A program made the translations under genes and the position numbers. Of a stretch of 64,000 nucleotides of DNA, positions 61,201 to 64,000 are shown in pieces; position 1 is the first letter of the stretch, and each line of letters opens with the position of its first letter. Source of the DNA: Scilla litardierei (taxonomy: Eukaryota; Streptophyta; Magnoliopsida; Asparagales; Asparagaceae). Under the pieces are notes generated by a model that saw only the letters and a program-made list of their open reading frames with translations, had not been told where the DNA came from and searched no databases. The stretch is taken from positions 114,591 to 178,590 of the forward strand of contig JAULAV010008687.1 in NCBI GenBank assembly GCA_030789695.1, in the 5' to 3' direction.

Positions 61201-64000
61201 TAGTTTCTATATTTTCTGTATGATTTGAATATTTATATTAAATGATATGATTTTTATAACCTAATTCTGTCTTTTTTAATTCAGTAGAAGATGACAATCT
61301 CCCGGTTCCAACAGATATTTTTGTCGATTTTTCTGAGCTCGGTGCTATTTTTCTACATTTTTGGGATGTTATGGATATTTTTATTAAATGTTATCATTTT
61401 TTGACCTAATTTTTTCTTCTCTTATTTTTTTAGATAAAGATGGCGATCTCCCAATTTCAACTAACATTTTTGCGGAATTTTCTGAGTTTCGGGCCATTTT
61501 CTACATTTTCTTCCAAGTTATGGATCTTATAATTAAACGATATGATTTTTATTGCCTAATGTTGTCTTCTCTTATTTTTCATTTGAAGATGTCGATCTTC
61601 CGGTTCCAACTGACATTTTTCCGTATTTTTTAGCTTGGTGCTATTTTCTACATTTTATGGAAGATATAAAACTTTTTTAAATAATATGATTTTTATTGCC
61701 TACGTTTGTATTTTCTTATTTTTTTTAGTTGAAGATATCGATATCCCGGTTTCAACAGACATTTTCGAAGATTTTTTCTACATTTTCTGGAAGTTATGCA
61801 TCTTTTTATGAAATGATACGATTGTTTGGCCTAATTTTGTCTTCTCTCCTTTTAATTTGAAGATGGCAATCTCCCGGTTCCAAAGGACATTTGTTCGGAT
61901 TTTTTTGAGCTTCAGGCTATTTTCTATATTTTTTGTATAATGTGAATCTTTATATTAAATGAGATGATTTTTATAACCGAATCTGTCATCTCTTATTTTT
62001 CAGATGAAGTGGAGATCTCCCGGTTCTAACGGACATTTTTGCGGATTTTTGTGAGATTTGGGCTATTTTTATATATTTTCAAAAAGTTATGGATCTTTTT
62101 ATTAAATGATATGATTTTTTGGCCTACTCTTCTTTTATTTTTCAGTTGAAGATTGCGATAACCTGTTTCTAACGGACATTTTGCATATTATTCTGACTTT
62201 GAGACTATTTTCAAAATTTTCTGTAAGATATATATTTTTTACTAAATGATAAGATTTTTGACCTACTTTTGTCTTCTCTTATTTTTCAGTTGAAGATGGC
62301 GATCTTCTAGTTCCAACGGATATTTTTGCTGATTTTTTAGCTCGGTGCTATTTTGTACATTTTTATAAATGATATGATTTTTATAGTCTACGTTTGTCTT
62401 CTCTTATTTTTTCAGTTGAAGATTGCGATCTCTCGGTTCCAACGGACATTTTTTGCGGATTTTTCTTAACTTGAGTCTTTTGTTCTACATTTTCTGAAAG
62501 ATATGGATTTTTTTATGAAATGATATATTTTTGGCCTAATTTTGTTGTCTTTATTATTCAGAAGAAGATGACGATCTCCCAATTCCAACGAAAATTTTTA
62601 CGGATTTTTCTGAGCTCCGGGATATTTTGTACATTTTTTTGTAAGATATGAATCTTTATATTAATAAATGATGTGATTTTTATTTGTCTAATTTTGTCTA
62701 CTCTTATTTTTTAGTTGTAGATGACAATCTCTCGATTCCTGTAGAAAGTTTTCCAGATTTTTCGAAGTTCGGTGCTATTTTCTGTATTTTATTGAAGATA
62801 TGAAATTTTTATTAAAAGATAATATTTTTATATCCTATGTTTTCTTCTCTTAGTTTTTTCAGATGAATATTGCGATCTACCGGTTCCAGCGGACATTTTT
62901 ACTGATTTTTGTTAGCTTGGGGCTATTTTTCTTCATTTTATGGAAAATATGGATCATTTTATTAATGATATGATTTTTTGGCTAAAAGTTGTCTTCTCTT
63001 ATTTTTTTTAAGCTGAAGATGGCATTCTCACAGTTCCAACTTCGATTTTTGCGGATTTTTTGGACCTTGAGTCTATTTTTTATATTTTCTGGAAGATATG
63101 GATCTTTTTATTAAATCATATGATTTTTAAGCCCAATTTATTCTTCTTTAATTTTGCAGATGTCAATCTCCTTGTTGCAACGGAAATTTTCACGTACTTT
63201 CTGAGCTTCGGGATAATTTCTAAATTTTCTGTAAGATATGAATCTTTAGATTAAATGATATGATTTTTATGGCTAATTTGATCATCTCTGGATTCAAAGC
63301 TGAAGATGTCGATCTCCTGGTTCCAACGACTATTTTGCGGATTTTCTACACACGGAACTATTTTCTACAATTTATTGAAGATATGGATCTTTTTATTCAA
63401 TGATATTATTTTTATGGACAAATTTTTCCTTTTCTTATTTTTCACTTGAATATGGCAATCTCCCGGTCCCAACAGAAATTGTTGCGGAATTTTCCGAGCT
63501 TCGTGCTATTTTCTACATTTTCTGTAAAATATGGATTTTTGTATTAAATGATATGATTTTTATGGCCTAATTTTTTCTTCTCTTATTTTTCAGATGAAGA
63601 TGGCGATATCCCAGTTCCAACGGACATTTTCGTGTATTTTTCTGAGCTTCGGGCTATTTTCTAACTTTTCTGTAAGATATGAATCTTCAAATTAAATTAT
63701 ACGATTTTATGGCCTAATTTTTTCATCTTTGACTTTTAATTTGAAGATGTCCATCTCCCGGCTCCAACGGCTATTTTTGCGGATTTTTCTAAACACAGAA
63801 CTATTTTTTACAGTTTATTGAAGATATGGATCTTTTTCTTTAATGATATGATTTTTATGGACTAAGTTTGTCTTCTTTTATTTTTCACTTGAATATGGCG
63901 ATCTCTCGGTTCTAACAGAATTTTTGGGGAATTTTTTGAGCTTCGTGCTATTTTCTACATTTTCAGTAAGATATGGACCTACATATTAAATGAGATGATT
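55246..64000 (+). repeat. ~147-bp satellite array, right block
   Basis: Same unit and direction as the left block, about 60 copies, running off the window. 55246-56100 matches 27511-28370 in order, including the shortened unit (55793 / 28047) and the inverted segment; about 60860-64000 matches 19060-22200 (for example AATATTGCGATCTA at 62866 and 21061). The two blocks therefore descend from common higher-order units. No gene is seen. Confidence 0.93.
55961..56075 (-). repeat. Inverted satellite segment in the right array
   Basis: Reverse-complement unit text (CCGTTGAAACTGGGAAATCG, CCATCTTCAACTAAAATAAAAG) after GATATCAGAG, equivalent to 28222-28376. Confidence 0.8.

Noticed and set aside
19022..64000. 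Many 60-90 codon frames in the satellite arrays, giving peptides such as EDGDLPVPTDIFADFSEL or KMAISRFQRTFL
   Set aside because: They are the repeat read in different frames; units have many indels and no frame is conserved along the array.

Overview
The window is intergenic DNA from a flowering plant, built almost entirely of transposable elements and satellite DNA. The plant assignment rests on four families: a Tekay-like Ty3-gypsy chromovirus, a Ty1-copia element with a short LTR, Helitrons with CTAG ends and captured exons, and a CACTA end. I could not name the species. No intact, expressed-looking host gene was found; the host-like coding pieces are fragments.

Layout. (1) 1-14176: a minus-strand Ty3-gypsy element. 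Its left (3') LTR is cut by the window start, its pol is broken in several places, its gag is open, and its right (5') LTR is split by a complete 4.56-kb Helitron (9573-14131). (2) 14177-19021: a minus-strand Ty1-copia element with 120-bp LTRs. Its left LTR lacks 27 bp exactly where the gypsy LTR abuts, so the gypsy element most likely jumped into the copia LTR. The copia element itself sits in satellite DNA. The left part of the window is therefore a four-level nest: satellite > copia > gypsy > Helitron. (3) 19022-28497: an AT-rich tandem array with a ~147-bp unit and higher-order structure. (4) 28498-41864: a multi-exon Helitron Rep/helicase gene with HUH, two-tyrosine and Walker motifs. It carries three point-scale lesions and is interrupted by a second, gag-only gypsy element (32815-41389) that landed in frame between helicase codons. 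(5) 41865-49473: the Helitron tail, holding exon-like gene scraps, including a NEK-type kinase activation-loop exon and a C-terminal piece resembling CMP-KDO synthetase, and ending in iterated Helitron-style 3' termini. (6) 49474-49979: a 506-bp Helitron inserted at that end, followed by a (TG)n run. (7) 50037-55245: low-coding DNA with a minus-strand gene fragment, ending in one CACTA terminus whose partner is not in the window. (8) 55246-64000: the same satellite again, in the same orientation, containing blocks clearly paralogous to the left array.

Points most worth a second look: splice-ready introns inside the gypsy gag-pol, with one donor conserved in the second gypsy element; a satellite whose monomer looks like a splice acceptor plus exon and runs without a break into the first Helitron exon; tandem duplication of the Helitron N-terminal exon; a copia ORF in which integrase is fused in frame to RNase H with the RT deleted; and repeated Helitron 3' ends.

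The coordinates of LTRs, terminal motifs, splice sites and stop codons were read directly. Family names rest on motif recognition only; no database search was possible.
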